A program made the position numbers and the translations under genes. A stretch of DNA of 64,000 nt from Kocuria palustris (GTDB lineage Bacteria > Actinomycetota > Actinomycetes > Actinomycetales > Micrococcaceae): the NCBI RefSeq assembly GCF_016907795.1, contig NZ_JAFBCR010000001.1:2542001-2606000 (forward strand), in the 5' to 3' direction. Numbering within the stretch: the first letter of the stretch is position 1; the number at the start of each line of letters is the position of its first letter. The notes beneath the pieces are model-generated. The model had not been told where the DNA came from, searched no databases, and saw only the letters and a program-made list of their open reading frames with translations. Of the stretch, positions 53,398 to 62,400 are shown piece by piece.

Positions 53398-55506
53398 GTG
53401 ACCGAATCCACCGACCTGACCTCAGGTACGGATCAGAACTCCGAGCAGAACCAGGGCACCGGCCTCTCGGGCCTCAAGCTGGCTCAGCTGCAGGCCCTCG
53501 CCGCGCAGCTGGGCATCACCGGGGCTCGCCGCATGCGCAAGTCGCTGCTGGTCGACGCCATCCAAGCGCATCAGCGCGGCGGCGCCGTCGCCGAGCGCGA
53601 TGTCGAGGTGGCCGAGAAGATCGAGAAGACCGCGCAGCGCGCCGCCGCCAAGGCCCAGGGCGATGACGCCTCCTCGGCCCAGGCGGGGGAGCCGGAGGTG
53701 GAGCCCGAGGCGGGCGATCTGCCGAAGGTCTCCGCGCGCACCGGCCGCGGCCGCCGCTCCTCGGGCTCCGAAGGCTCGCAGGGCGAGCAACAGGGCCAGG
53801 ACCGCGAGAGCCAGTCCGGCTCGGAGTCCGGGCAGGACACCCCGTCGGGCGATGACTCCCAGCAGCGCTCCGAGGGCGGGCGCCCCTCCCGCTCCCAGCG
53901 ACGCGGCCGGGGGCGTCAATCCGACTCGGACGATCAGGGCGCTCAGAACAGCGCCGGCCAGAGCAACGGCGGTCACGGCGGCGGCCACGACGACTCCGAG
54001 TCCTCGGACGAGGGCGGGCGCCGTCACAACGGCCAGAACGACGGCGGCGGCCGCGGCAGGGGCCGCGGCAAGGGCCAGGGCGGCCAGAACGACGGCGGCC
54101 AGCAGGGCGGCAAGGGCCAGAACAGCCAGAACGACGGCGGCAAGGGCCAGAACGGCCAGGGCGGCAAGCAGCAGTCCAAGCGCCAGGGCGGCAGCGACCA
54201 GAACGGCGACGACGATGGCGGCTCGCGCCGCAGCCGTCGCAACCGCGGCCGCAATGATCGCAACGACCGCAACGAGCGCCGGAACAACCGTCGCAACCGC
54301 GGCGGCAACGGCCCCGAGGTCGATGACACGGAGCTGACCGAGGACGACGTCCTGCTGCCCGTGGCCGGCATCCTGGATGTGCTGGACAACTACGCCTTCG
54401 TGCGGACCTCCGGCTACCTGCCCGGCCCGAACGACGTCTACGTCTCGCTGGCCCAGGTCAAGAAGAACAACCTGCGCAAGGGCGACGCCGTCGTCGGCGC
54501 CATCCGCGCCCCGCGCGAGGGCGAGGAGAACCAGCGCGGCCAGCGCCAGAAGTTCAACGCCCTGGTGCAGCTGACCAGCGTCAACGGCAAGAAGCCGGAG
54601 GATCAGGGCGATCGCACCGAGTTCTCCAAGCTCGTGCCGCTCTACCCGCAGGAGCGCCTGCGCCTGGAGACCGAGCCCAAGAAGGTCGGCCCGCGAGTGG
54701 TCGATCTGGTCTCGCCGATCGGCAAGGGCCAGCGCGGCCTGATCGTCTCCCCGCCCAAGGCGGGCAAGACGCTGATGCTGCAGTCGATCGCCAACGCGAT
54801 CACCACGAACAACCCCGAGGTCCACCTCATGATGGTGCTCGTGGACGAGCGCCCCGAGGAGGTCACAGACATGCAGCGCACGGTGAAGGGCGAGGTCATC
54901 GCCTCGACCTTCGACCGTCCCGCGGACGACCACACCACCGTGGCCGAGCTGGCCATCGAGCGCGCCAAGCGCCTCGTGGAGCTGGGCATGGACGTGGTGG
55001 TGCTGCTGGATTCCATGACCCGCCTGGGCCGTGCGTACAACCTGTCGGCTCCGGCCTCCGGGCGCATCCTCTCCGGCGGCGTGGACTCGGCGGCGCTGTA
55101 CCCGCCCAAGCGCTTCTTCGGCGCCGCGCGCAACATCGAGAACGGCGGCTCACTGACCATCCTCGCCACCGCGCTGGTGGAGACCGGGTCCAAGATGGAC
55201 GAGGTCATCTTCGAGGAGTTCAAGGGCACCGGAAACATGGAGCTGCGCCTGTCCCGTCAGCTGGCGGACAAGCGCATCTTCCCCGCCGTGGACGTCAACT
55301 CCTCGGGCACCCGTCGCGAGGAGAACCTCATGGGCGCCGATGAGCTGAAGATCATGTGGAAGCTGCGTCGAGTGCTCTCGAGCCTGGATCAGCAGCAGGC
55401 CCTCGAGCTGCTGACCTCCAAGCTGCGCGACACCCAGTCGAACGCCGAGTTCCTCATGCAGGTCCAGAAGACCACGCTGAACGTCAAGGCGGACGACGAC
55501 CGCTGA
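53398..55506 (+). CDS. rho: transcription termination factor Rho
   Basis: This 702-residue hexameric RNA helicase ends transcription. The N-terminal Rho-N fold (KLAQLQALAAQLGITGARRM) comes first. A hydrophilic insertion of about 200 residues follows (about 95-300), rich in Arg, Gly, Gln, Asn, Asp and Ser with repeated GQNDGG units. Next come the RNA-binding cold-shock domain (LPVAGILDVLDNYAFVRTSG), Walker A PPKAGKTLMLQSI (about 452-464) and LVDERPEEVTDMQR. Micrococcus luteus Rho is known to carry a comparable insertion. GTG start, GAAGGA upstream. Confidence 0.95.
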   Translation: MTESTDLTSGTDQNSEQNQGTGLSGLKLAQLQALAAQLGITGARRMRKSLLVDAIQAHQRGGAVAERDVEVAEKIEKTAQRAAAKAQGDDASSAQAGEPEVEPEAGDLPKVSARTGRGRRSSGSEGSQGEQQGQDRESQSGSESGQDTPSGDDSQQRSEGGRPSRSQRRGRGRQSDSDDQGAQNSAGQSNGGHGGGHDDSESSDEGGRRHNGQNDGGGRGRGRGKGQGGQNDGGQQGGKGQNSQNDGGKGQNGQGGKQQSKRQGGSDQNGDDDGGSRRSRRNRGRNDRNDRNERRNNRRNRGGNGPEVDDTELTEDDVLLPVAGILDVLDNYAFVRTSGYLPGPNDVYVSLAQVKKNNLRKGDAVVGAIRAPREGEENQRGQRQKFNALVQLTSVNGKKPEDQGDRTEFSKLVPLYPQERLRLETEPKKVGPRVVDLVSPIGKGQRGLIVSPPKAGKTLMLQSIANAITTNNPEVHLMMVLVDERPEEVTDMQRTVKGEVIASTFDRPADDHTTVAELAIERAKRLVELGMDVVVLLDSMTRLGRAYNLSAPASGRILSGGVDSAALYPPKRFFGAARNIENGGSLTILATALVETGSKMDEVIFEEFKGTGNMELRLSRQLADKRIFPAVDVNSSGTRREENLMGADELKIMWKLRRVLSSLDQQQALELLTSKLRDTQSNAEFLMQVQKTTLNVKADDDR

Positions 55507-55522
55507 GGTCCCTCGCGACCAG

Positions 55523-55555
55523 CCCCGGGGTCCGCTCGACGAGCGGTCCTCGGGG
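55523..55555 (+). terminator. hairpin between rho and prfA
   Basis: CCCCG and CCGCTC pair with GAGCGG and CGGGG around a small internal loop (55523-55555), followed by TTGAGTCG. It lies 17 bp after the rho stop. Confidence 0.5.
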
Positions 55556-55649
55556 TTGAGTCGTCCTGCGTCCGTCGACCGGTCGCATGCCATCCCCGCC
55601 CGGCGACCGCCGTCGCCCGGCCCGCAGCCCCTCAGGAGAGCGCGAACCC

Positions 55650-56771
55650 GTGACCGAGATCGAAGCCCGTGAGGGTACCGGGCCCTTGGAGGCGATCCTC
55701 CAGGAGCACGAGCAGCTGCAAAAGCGCCTTGCGGATCCGTCCGTGCATGCCGACCAGCTGCTGGCCCGTCGGCTCAATCGCCGCTATGCGGAGCTGGACC
55801 GGGTGGTGGGCGCCCATCGGGACCTGCAGGCCCTGCGCGAGGGCCTGGAGGCGGCCCGCGAGCTGGCACCTGAGGCCCCCGAATTCGCCGCGGAGGCCGA
55901 GCAGCTGCAGGGCCGGATCGACCCGGCCCGCGAGCGGCTGCGCCGGCTGCTGATCCCGCGGGACCCGGACGACGCCCGTGACGCCATCCTGGAGATCAAG
56001 GCGGGGGAGGGCGGTGCGGAGGCCGCGCTGTTCGCCGGCGATCTGCTGCGCATGTACCTGCGCTTCGCGGAGTCCCAGGGCTGGAAGACCGAGGTCCTCA
56101 GCGACACCCCCGCTGACCTGGGCGGGCACAAGGACGTCCAGATCGCGGTCAAGGGACGCTCCCAGGACCCGGCCGAGGGCGTGTGGGCCAAGCTCAAGTA
56201 CGAGGGCGGCGTGCACCGCGTCCAGCGGGTCCCGGCCACCGAGTCGCAGGGCAGGATCCACACCTCCGCCGCCGGCGTGCTGGCCTTCCCCGAGGTCGAT
56301 GCCCCGGAGGAGGTCGAGATCACCCAGAACGACCTGAAGATCGACGTCTACCGCTCCTCGGGCCCCGGCGGGCAGTCCGTGAACACGACCGACTCGGCGG
56401 TGCGGATCACCCATCTGCCCACGGGGATCGTCGTGGCCATGCAGAACGAGAAGTCCCAGCTGCAGAACAAGGAGGCGGCCATGCGCGTGCTGCGCGCGCG
56501 CATCCTGGCCCACCAGCAGGAGCAGCTCGACGCCGAGGCCTCCCAGGCCCGGCGCAGCCAGGTGCGCACGATGGACCGCTCCGAGCGGGTGCGCACGTAC
56601 AACTTCCCCGAGAACCGCATCGCCGATCACCGCACCGGCTACAAGGCCTACAACCTCGACGCCGTCCTGGACGGAGCGCTCGGGCCCGTGATCGAATCCG
56701 CGATCGAGCTGGACGAGCAGCACCGGCTCCAGCAGATCGGCCAGGGCGCCGGCGCCCAGGACCTCGGCTGA
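55650..56771 (+). CDS. prfA: peptide chain release factor 1
   Basis: RF1 reads UAG and UAA. The 373-residue protein has GGQ in [20 protein letters not shown] (about residue 240) and the PxT-type recognition region just before it ([17 protein letters not shown]). GTG at 55650 is used; the longer frame upstream is low complexity. prmC, whose product methylates the GGQ glutamine, overlaps by one base (TGATG). rpmE, often found between rho and prfA in actinobacteria, is absent here. Confidence 0.95.
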   Translation: MTEIEAREGTGPLEAILQEHEQLQKRLADPSVHADQLLARRLNRRYAELDRVVGAHRDLQALREGLEAARELAPEAPEFAAEAEQLQGRIDPARERLRRLLIPRDPDDARDAILEIKAGEGGAEAALFAGDLLRMYLRFAESQGWKTEVLSDTPADLGGHKDVQIAVKGRSQDPAEGVWAKLKYEGGVHRVQRVPATESQGRIHTSAAGVLAFPEVDAPEEVEITQNDLKIDVYRSSGPGGQSVNTTDSAVRITHLPTGIVVAMQNEKSQLQNKEAAMRVLRARILAHQQEQLDAEASQARRSQVRTMDRSERVRTYNFPENRIADHRTGYKAYNLDAVLDGALGPVIESAIELDEQHRLQQIGQGAGAQDLG

Positions 56772-57625
56772 TGGCCGAGACGCTCGCCCAGGCGCTGCGC
56801 CGGGCCACGGCACGGCTCGAGCGGGCGGGGGTGCCCGCTGCGGAGGCCGATGCCGTGCAGCTGGCCGGGCACCTGCTGGGACTGCAGCGCGGGGAGGTCG
56901 CCGCGCGCGCCATCATCGGCGCGGACGCGCCCAAGGGCCTCGACGAGCTGGTCGAGAGGCGCGCGGCCCGCGAGCCGCTGCAGCACATCGTGGGCACGGC
57001 CCCCTTCCGCCGCCTGGCGATCCAGGTGGGGCCGGGGGTCTTCATCCCGCGCCCGGAGACCGAGCTGCTCGTCGAGCTGCTCGTCGAGCGCCTGCGCGAG
57101 GACCAGGCGGACGGGGAGGCGCGCCCGGTAGTCGTCGACCTGTGCACCGGTTCGGGGGCGATCGCCGCCGCCGTCGCCGACGAGGTGCCCCACGCCCGGG
57201 TGCACGCGATCGAGCTCGACCCGCAGGCCCTGCACTGGGCACAGCGCAATCTCGAGGGCACCCGGGTGGACCTGCGCGAGGGCGACGCCACGCATGCTCC
57301 CGAGGATCTGCGGGGGCGCTGCGCGGCCGTGGTGAGCAATCCCCCCTATGTTCCGGCCCGCGAGCCCATCACCCAGCCGGAGGTGCTCGAGCACGATCCC
57401 GCGGCAGCGCTGTGGGGCGGTGGAGACGACGGGATGGAGATGCCGCGTCGGATCATCGCCGCGGCGGCCCAGCTCCTGCGCCCCGCCGGCTGGTGCGTGC
57501 TCGAGCACGCCGAGTCGCAGGCTGAGGACATGCAGGAGCAGATGCGCAGCTCGGGATTCGAGCAGGTGCAGCTGCATCAGGACCTGACGGGTCGGCCCAG
57601 GGCCACCAGCGGGGTCCTCGCGTGA
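56771..57625 (+). CDS. prmC: release factor glutamine methyltransferase
   Basis: PrmC methylates the glutamine of the GGQ motif of both release factors. The 284-residue protein has the helical N-terminal domain, the SAM-binding VVDLCTGSGAIAAAVAD and the catalytic VVSNPPYVPARE (NPPY). It is directly coupled to prfA and followed by the threonylcarbamoyl-AMP synthase gene, the usual actinobacterial order. Confidence 0.94.
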   Translation: MAETLAQALRRATARLERAGVPAAEADAVQLAGHLLGLQRGEVAARAIIGADAPKGLDELVERRAAREPLQHIVGTAPFRRLAIQVGPGVFIPRPETELLVELLVERLREDQADGEARPVVVDLCTGSGAIAAAVADEVPHARVHAIELDPQALHWAQRNLEGTRVDLREGDATHAPEDLRGRCAAVVSNPPYVPAREPITQPEVLEHDPAAALWGGGDDGMEMPRRIIAAAAQLLRPAGWCVLEHAESQAEDMQEQMRSSGFEQVQLHQDLTGRPRATSGVLA

Positions 57626-57675
57626 TCGGGACCGCAGGGGCCGTCGGGGGTGGAGAGGGGCGGCGGAGTGCAACA

Positions 57676-59055
57676 ATGAACGGCGTGAACGACACTTCCA
57701 GCGATCGCCCCCAGAACCCCGACGACCTCGCAGCGCAACCCCGGGACGCCATCCCGGCCGAGGACGCCGAGCAGTCCCTGGAGGAGGCCCCCGAGAACGT
57801 CGAGCCCGAGCAGGAGGCCGAGGAGCAGGCGGAGGCGCCTGTGCCCGCGGAGTTCTTCCGCATCAAGGACGAGCGCTCGCGCGGCGCCGCTGTCGATGCC
57901 GCCCGCCGCGAGCTGGCCCGCCACCAGGTCGTCGTGATGCCCACCGACACCGTCTACGGCATCGCGGCCAACGCGTTCTCGGCCGAGGCCGTGCAGCGCC
58001 TGCTCGAGGCCAAGGGCCGCGATCGCACCATGCCCCCGCCCGTGCTCATCGCCCACAGCGGCGTGCTCGACGGGCTCGCGGACTCCGTGTCGGAGGAGGC
58101 CCGCGCCCTGGCCGGAGCCTTCTGGCCTGGCGGACTGACGCTCATCTGCCACGCGCAGGCGTCCCTGCAGTGGGATCTGGGCGAGACCCGCGGCACGGTC
58201 GCGCTGCGCGTGCCCGACGATCCCGTGGCCCAGCAGCTGCTGCAGGAGACCGGGCCGCTGGCCGTGTCCTCGGCCAACCGCACCGGCATGACAGCCGCCG
58301 TGACCGCCGAGCAGGCCCGCGAGATGCTCGGCGACTCGGTGCGCGTCTACCTGGAGGACGGCCCGCGCACCGAGGGCATGGACCCCGCTGGGGAGGACAC
58401 GGCCGACGCACAGCCCGTGGCCTCGACTATCGTCGACTGCACCGGCGGCGTTCCGGTCGTCGTGCGTGACGGCCGCATCTCCCTGACCCGCCTGCGCGAG
58501 GTCGTCCCCTCGGTGATCGCCCGCGACGGCAGCAGCGCCCCGAGCGATGCCGAGGAGGAGACGGCGCAGCCCGACGCCGTCTCCTCCGCGGACGGGGAAG
58601 CCGCCGACGAGTCGTCGGTGCAGGGCCCCGGTCAGCGCAGCCAGGATGCCTCCGGCGAGCAGACCGGTCCCGATCAGGACCCCGCCGGAGCCGACGAGCC
58701 GTCCGGGCCGCAGGGCAGACCCGAGGGCTCGGGCGGCAGCACCGTCGCCGACCCGGAGATCGGGATCGTGGAGCAGGCTCGCGCCGAGCAGGATTCCGCG
58801 GCACCTGGGCCCGAGGACTTCGCAGGGGCCAGCGCCGCCACAGGGGTCTCGGCCGCAGCCGCCGTCGTGGCTGCCGGCGGAGGAGGCGGGAGGCACGGTG
58901 CACCCGACCAGAACCGCACCCGTCCGCAGCGCAGGGATCCCGAGAGCACTCGCCCGCTCGGGGTGGCGCAGGCCAGCGCGCTCGTGGCCCGCGCCGTGCC
59001 GGAGGACCAGGCGGAGGCCTCCCTGCCGCAGGCCGGGGTGGACCAGCAGCGCTGA
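57676..59055 (+). CDS. L-threonylcarbamoyladenylate synthase with long C-terminal extension
   Basis: This Sua5/YrdC/TsaC-type enzyme makes threonylcarbamoyl-AMP for t6A modification of tRNAs that read ANN codons. The YrdC domain spans about residues 60-285 of 459, with VVVMPTDTVYGIAANAFSAE, the KGR motif and LAVSSANRTGM. An acidic 55-residue N-terminus precedes it. A tail of about 175 residues follows, first acidic and rich in Ser/Gly/Pro/Gln, then Ala/Gly-rich, with no recognisable domain. ATG at 57676 follows GGAG by 8 bp. GTG at 57622, overlapping the prmC stop, is an alternative. Confidence 0.88.
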   Translation: MNGVNDTSSDRPQNPDDLAAQPRDAIPAEDAEQSLEEAPENVEPEQEAEEQAEAPVPAEFFRIKDERSRGAAVDAARRELARHQVVVMPTDTVYGIAANAFSAEAVQRLLEAKGRDRTMPPPVLIAHSGVLDGLADSVSEEARALAGAFWPGGLTLICHAQASLQWDLGETRGTVALRVPDDPVAQQLLQETGPLAVSSANRTGMTAAVTAEQAREMLGDSVRVYLEDGPRTEGMDPAGEDTADAQPVASTIVDCTGGVPVVVRDGRISLTRLREVVPSVIARDGSSAPSDAEEETAQPDAVSSADGEAADESSVQGPGQRSQDASGEQTGPDQDPAGADEPSGPQGRPEGSGGSTVADPEIGIVEQARAEQDSAAPGPEDFAGASAATGVSAAAAVVAAGGGGGRHGAPDQNRTRPQRRDPESTRPLGVAQASALVARAVPEDQAEASLPQAGVDQQR

Positions 59056-59074
59056 GGCACAGGGACTGCAGCGC

Positions 59075-59123
59075 GAAGGGCCCGTCGGGCAGAGGAGCCG
59101 ATCCTCAGCCCGACGGGCCCTTC
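59075..59123. terminator. bidirectional terminator
   Basis: A 16-bp perfect stem (59075-59090 with 59108-59123) with an inner GAGGA/TCCTC dyad lies between the convergent threonylcarbamoyl-AMP synthase and epimerase genes. Confidence 0.78.
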
Positions 59124-59175
59124 CGCGCTCAGCGGCGAGCGCCCAGCGGCGCAGGTGCCGGATGCGTGCCGGGGC

Positions 59176-60147
59176 TCAGTGGCCCTGGGCCGTGTGCACG
59201 GCGCGCAGCACGGGCGTGATGGCGGGGGCGGGGAGCATGTCGTGCTCCTGGACCCAGCCGGGCACCTGCTGCTGGCCGAACCACGTGACCTCGATCCGGC
59301 GCAGCGGGCCATGCCAGCGGGACCCGGCGGCCGAGGAGATCAGATAGCCCAGGCGCACTGCCGCCCGGCACAGGACGGTGGGCAGGTGCAGAGGCTCCCG
59401 ACGGCCGGCATCGCGCAGGATCGAGGCGGTCGTGGCCCCCTCCCACGGCTGCAGCACGATCCGGGGCAGCTCGCCCTTGAAGGTGCCGAGACTGGCCACG
59501 AGCTCCGCCAGGGCCTCCGAGGAGGTCACCGGGGTGTGCGCGGTGCCGTCGCCGGCCACGGAGCTCAGCGGGGTCGCGGCGAACCTGGCCAGGCGCTGGG
59601 TGGTCGAGCGTCCTCGGCCCTGGACGGAGGTCGCGCGCAGCAGCACGAGCTCGGGCAGGCCCTCGCGGGTATCGGCCTCGCGGTCCAGCACGCGCAGCAG
59701 GGCGCGCTCGGCCAGGGCCTTGGAGAACGAGTAGGGGGAGAAGGGATCCGTCTGCGTGGTCTCGTCGAGGCACGGCGTGCTGCCCTGGACCGCCGCGGTG
59801 GACAGGTGGATCACGCGGGTGACGCTCGTGCGCTCGGCCGCGGCGAGGATCAGCAGCGGCAGGAGGGCGTTGGCGCCCACCAGGGCGTCCTGATCGGTGC
59901 CATCGGGGCGGGCGAGTCCCGCGGCGTTGACGACCACATCTGCACCGGCGAACGAGTCGGCCAGGTAGTCGATGACGGATTCCAGGTCCCGGGCGCGACC
60001 CATCAGGTGGTGGACGGTGCGCGCGCTGCTGGAGAGCCGCGGAGCGGAGACGGCCTGGACGGTGTGGCCTTCGGCATGCAGTCGGGCGGTGATCGCCGAT
60101 CCTGCGAAGCCGGTCGCACCCACGACCCGCCAGTTCCTCGCCGTCAT
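59176..60147 (-). CDS. NAD-dependent epimerase/dehydratase family protein
   Basis: This 323-residue extended short-chain dehydrogenase has the nucleotide-binding VVGATGFAGSAITARL (residues 8-23) and the catalytic YxxxK in SPYSFSKALAE, with the upstream serine in IHLSTAAVQG. The C-terminal substrate part is not distinctive. The ATG at 60147 follows AGGAGAG; the longer frame upstream is unlikely. Neighbouring glycosyltransferase and FlaA1-like genes suggest a nucleotide-sugar substrate for a surface polysaccharide. Confidence 0.82.
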   Translation of the reverse strand: MTARNWRVVGATGFAGSAITARLHAEGHTVQAVSAPRLSSSARTVHHLMGRARDLESVIDYLADSFAGADVVVNAAGLARPDGTDQDALVGANALLPLLILAAAERTSVTRVIHLSTAAVQGSTPCLDETTQTDPFSPYSFSKALAERALLRVLDREADTREGLPELVLLRATSVQGRGRSTTQRLARFAATPLSSVAGDGTAHTPVTSSEALAELVASLGTFKGELPRIVLQPWEGATTASILRDAGRREPLHLPTVLCRAAVRLGYLISSAAGSRWHGPLRRIEVTWFGQQQVPGWVQEHDMLPAPAITPVLRAVHTAQGH

Positions 60148-60400
60148 GAGAACTCTCCTGTCTGCAGACCCGCGGACCGCGGCGCCGCGGTCCATCGCTG
60201 CTCATCGTACAGAGGCCGCGGATCCGGCAAGTGGATGCAGGAACCGTCCAGGGGAGCCTCAGGCAGGCTCCTGGAGGATCACAGAACGGGCGAAGGCACC
60301 GGTGCTAATGTTCCGGAACCCGAGACAGGCTGCGCAGCCCCCGAGCCCCGCGCACCGGTCCTCGGACCCGAATCCTCGATTCCCGTCTGGAGCTGAAGCT

Positions 60401-62227
60401 GTGCCCGTCTCTGCGAGCGAGCCCGTAGTGGTCGCCGTCGTCGTGAGCTTCAATCGAGCTCGCCTGCTGACGACCACGCTGCAGGGCCTGGCCTCCGGCG
60501 AACGCGCACCGGAGACCATCGTGGTCGTGGACAACGCCTCGGACGACGACTCCGTGAGCGTCGTGGAGGACTTCGCCCGCCGCAGCGAGATCGGCGTGGA
60601 CCTGATCCGCCTGCCGCGCAACGTCGGGGGAGCCGGAGGCTTCGCCGTGGGGATCGATCGAGCGGCCCATCACCACGGCGCGGACCTGATCTGGGTCATG
60701 GACGACGACACCGAGCCCCTTCCGCAGGCGCTGTCCGCGGCCGTGGGCGCCTGGCGGGCCTACGACCCCCGCGGCGGCCGCCGTCCCGCCTTCGTGGCCA
60801 GCCGCGTGCTGTGGACCGACGGCACCGAGCACCCCATGAACTCGATGATCGAGCGCATCGGAGCCGGTGCCGGGCGCCGTCGGCGGGCCGAGGCCGTGGG
60901 CGCCCGCACGATCCGCTCGGGCTCGTTCGTCGCGCTGCTGCTCGACGGCGATGCCGTGCGCGCGACCGCTGCGCCCATCGCCGACTTCTTCATCTGGAAT
61001 GACGACTTCGAGTTCTCCACACGGCTGGCTCGATGGAGCGATGCCCTCCAGGTGCCGGCCTCCCAGGTCGTGCATCACACGGCCCGGCCGGTGACCACGG
61101 ACTCGGATCCGGGCCCGCGCTTCTACTACGACGTCCGCAACAAGCTGTGGGTCTTCACCCGCTCGACCTCGCTGGCCCCGTGGGAGAAGGTGCTCTACGG
61201 CGGGGCGACCGCGCGGCTGTGGCTGCGGACCCTGCGCGGATCGCAGGAGCGCGGACAGGTCCTGCGGCGGTTGGCCGCAGGCGTTCGGGACTCCCTGAGC
61301 GCCCCCCGCAGCAATGCCGAGGTCCTGGACGGCGTGTGGCGGCTCGAAGGAGCGCAGTCGCAGTCGGAGGAGCCCGCCTCCGAGCAGGCCCTGCCCGAGT
61401 TCTCCGTGCTCCTGCCGGTCTACGCCGGGGACACCCCGGAGCGCTTCCGCCGTGCGGTGGCCTCCTCCACCCTCGAGCAGACCGTGCGCCCGAGCCAGGT
61501 CGTGATCGTGCGCGACGGCCCCGTGGCCCCCGAGATGGCCGCAGCGCTCGAGGAGATCACCGAGCAGCTGCGCTCGGCCGAGCCGCCGATCGACGTGGTG
61601 CGCGCCGACCTGCCCGAGAACCGAGGGCTGACGGCCGTGCTGCGCCACGGGCTGCGGCTGTGCACGCACGAGATCATCGCCCGCGCGGACGCCGACGACA
61701 TCTCCTACCCGCAGCGCTTCGAGGAGCAGCTGCCCCTGATCCGCGACGGCGCCGACCTGGTGGGGGCGTCCATGAACGAGATCGGGGATCGGGAGGAGGT
61801 CCTGGCCCTGCGCCAGGCGCCCACGGATCCGGCGCGCATCGCGCGGATCTCCAGGCTGCGCAATCCCATATCCCATCCCGCAGCCGTCTTCCGCCGCGGC
61901 GCGGTCGAGGCCGTCGGCGGCTACCAGGAGCTGCCTCTGGCCGAGGACTACTGGCTGTGGGTGCGGATGATGCGCGCCGGGGCCCGGGTTCGCAACGTCG
62001 CGCAGCCGCTCGTGGGCTACCGCGTCTCCGACGGCGCCTACACCCGCCGCGGCGGCCTCCGGGTCTTCGCCGCCGAGATGCAGCTGCAGTCCCGGCTCTT
62101 CGGCCTGGGTCACGTGGGCCGGCTCGAGCTGGCGCGCAACGTGGTGGTGCGCGGCGGCTATCGGTTCATCCCGCGGCGACTGCGCGAGCGCAGCTTCCGC
62201 GCGTTGGTGAGCTCGCGCCGCGTGTGA
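60401..62227 (+). CDS. tandem GT2-GT2 glycosyltransferase
   Basis: This 608-residue protein holds two family-2 glycosyltransferase domains. The first (about 1-300) opens VVVAVVVSFNRARLLTTTL, has the metal-binding WVMDDDTEPLPQ and resembles galactofuranosyl/rhamnosyl transferases of actinobacteria, including DDFEFSTRLARW. The second (about 325-590) opens EFSVLLPVYAGDTPERFRR, with IIARADADDISYPQRFEEQL and AEDYWLWVRMM. Neither has membrane helices. GTG at 60401 follows GGAG by 8 bp. It probably adds two sugars of a cell-surface glycan; the sugars are unknown. Confidence 0.85.
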   Translation: MPVSASEPVVVAVVVSFNRARLLTTTLQGLASGERAPETIVVVDNASDDDSVSVVEDFARRSEIGVDLIRLPRNVGGAGGFAVGIDRAAHHHGADLIWVMDDDTEPLPQALSAAVGAWRAYDPRGGRRPAFVASRVLWTDGTEHPMNSMIERIGAGAGRRRRAEAVGARTIRSGSFVALLLDGDAVRATAAPIADFFIWNDDFEFSTRLARWSDALQVPASQVVHHTARPVTTDSDPGPRFYYDVRNKLWVFTRSTSLAPWEKVLYGGATARLWLRTLRGSQERGQVLRRLAAGVRDSLSAPRSNAEVLDGVWRLEGAQSQSEEPASEQALPEFSVLLPVYAGDTPERFRRAVASSTLEQTVRPSQVVIVRDGPVAPEMAAALEEITEQLRSAEPPIDVVRADLPENRGLTAVLRHGLRLCTHEIIARADADDISYPQRFEEQLPLIRDGADLVGASMNEIGDREEVLALRQAPTDPARIARISRLRNPISHPAAVFRRGAVEAVGGYQELPLAEDYWLWVRMMRAGARVRNVAQPLVGYRVSDGAYTRRGGLRVFAAEMQLQSRLFGLGHVGRLELARNVVVRGGYRFIPRRLRERSFRALVSSRRV

Positions 62228-62277
62228 TCCGCCTCCCGCACAGGGGCGGCCTACCGGGTCGCGCGTCCGCCTGCCTC

Positions 62278-62283
62278 TAAGCT
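62278..62283 (+). promoter_or_regulatory. possible -10 box
   Basis: TAAGCT lies 117 bp before the FlaA1-like gene in the 173-bp gap after the glycosyltransferase. No clear -35 is seen. Confidence 0.25.
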
Positions 62284-62400
62284 GGACGGACCGACTGCCG
62301 GGCCCGCGCACCTTCGGGCGCTCCGTCGCAGCCCCCGCGAGGGCTCTGCTCGGGCGGCCGGCACAGCGCTCCCGTACGTCTCCAGGAGGGACCGACCCCG

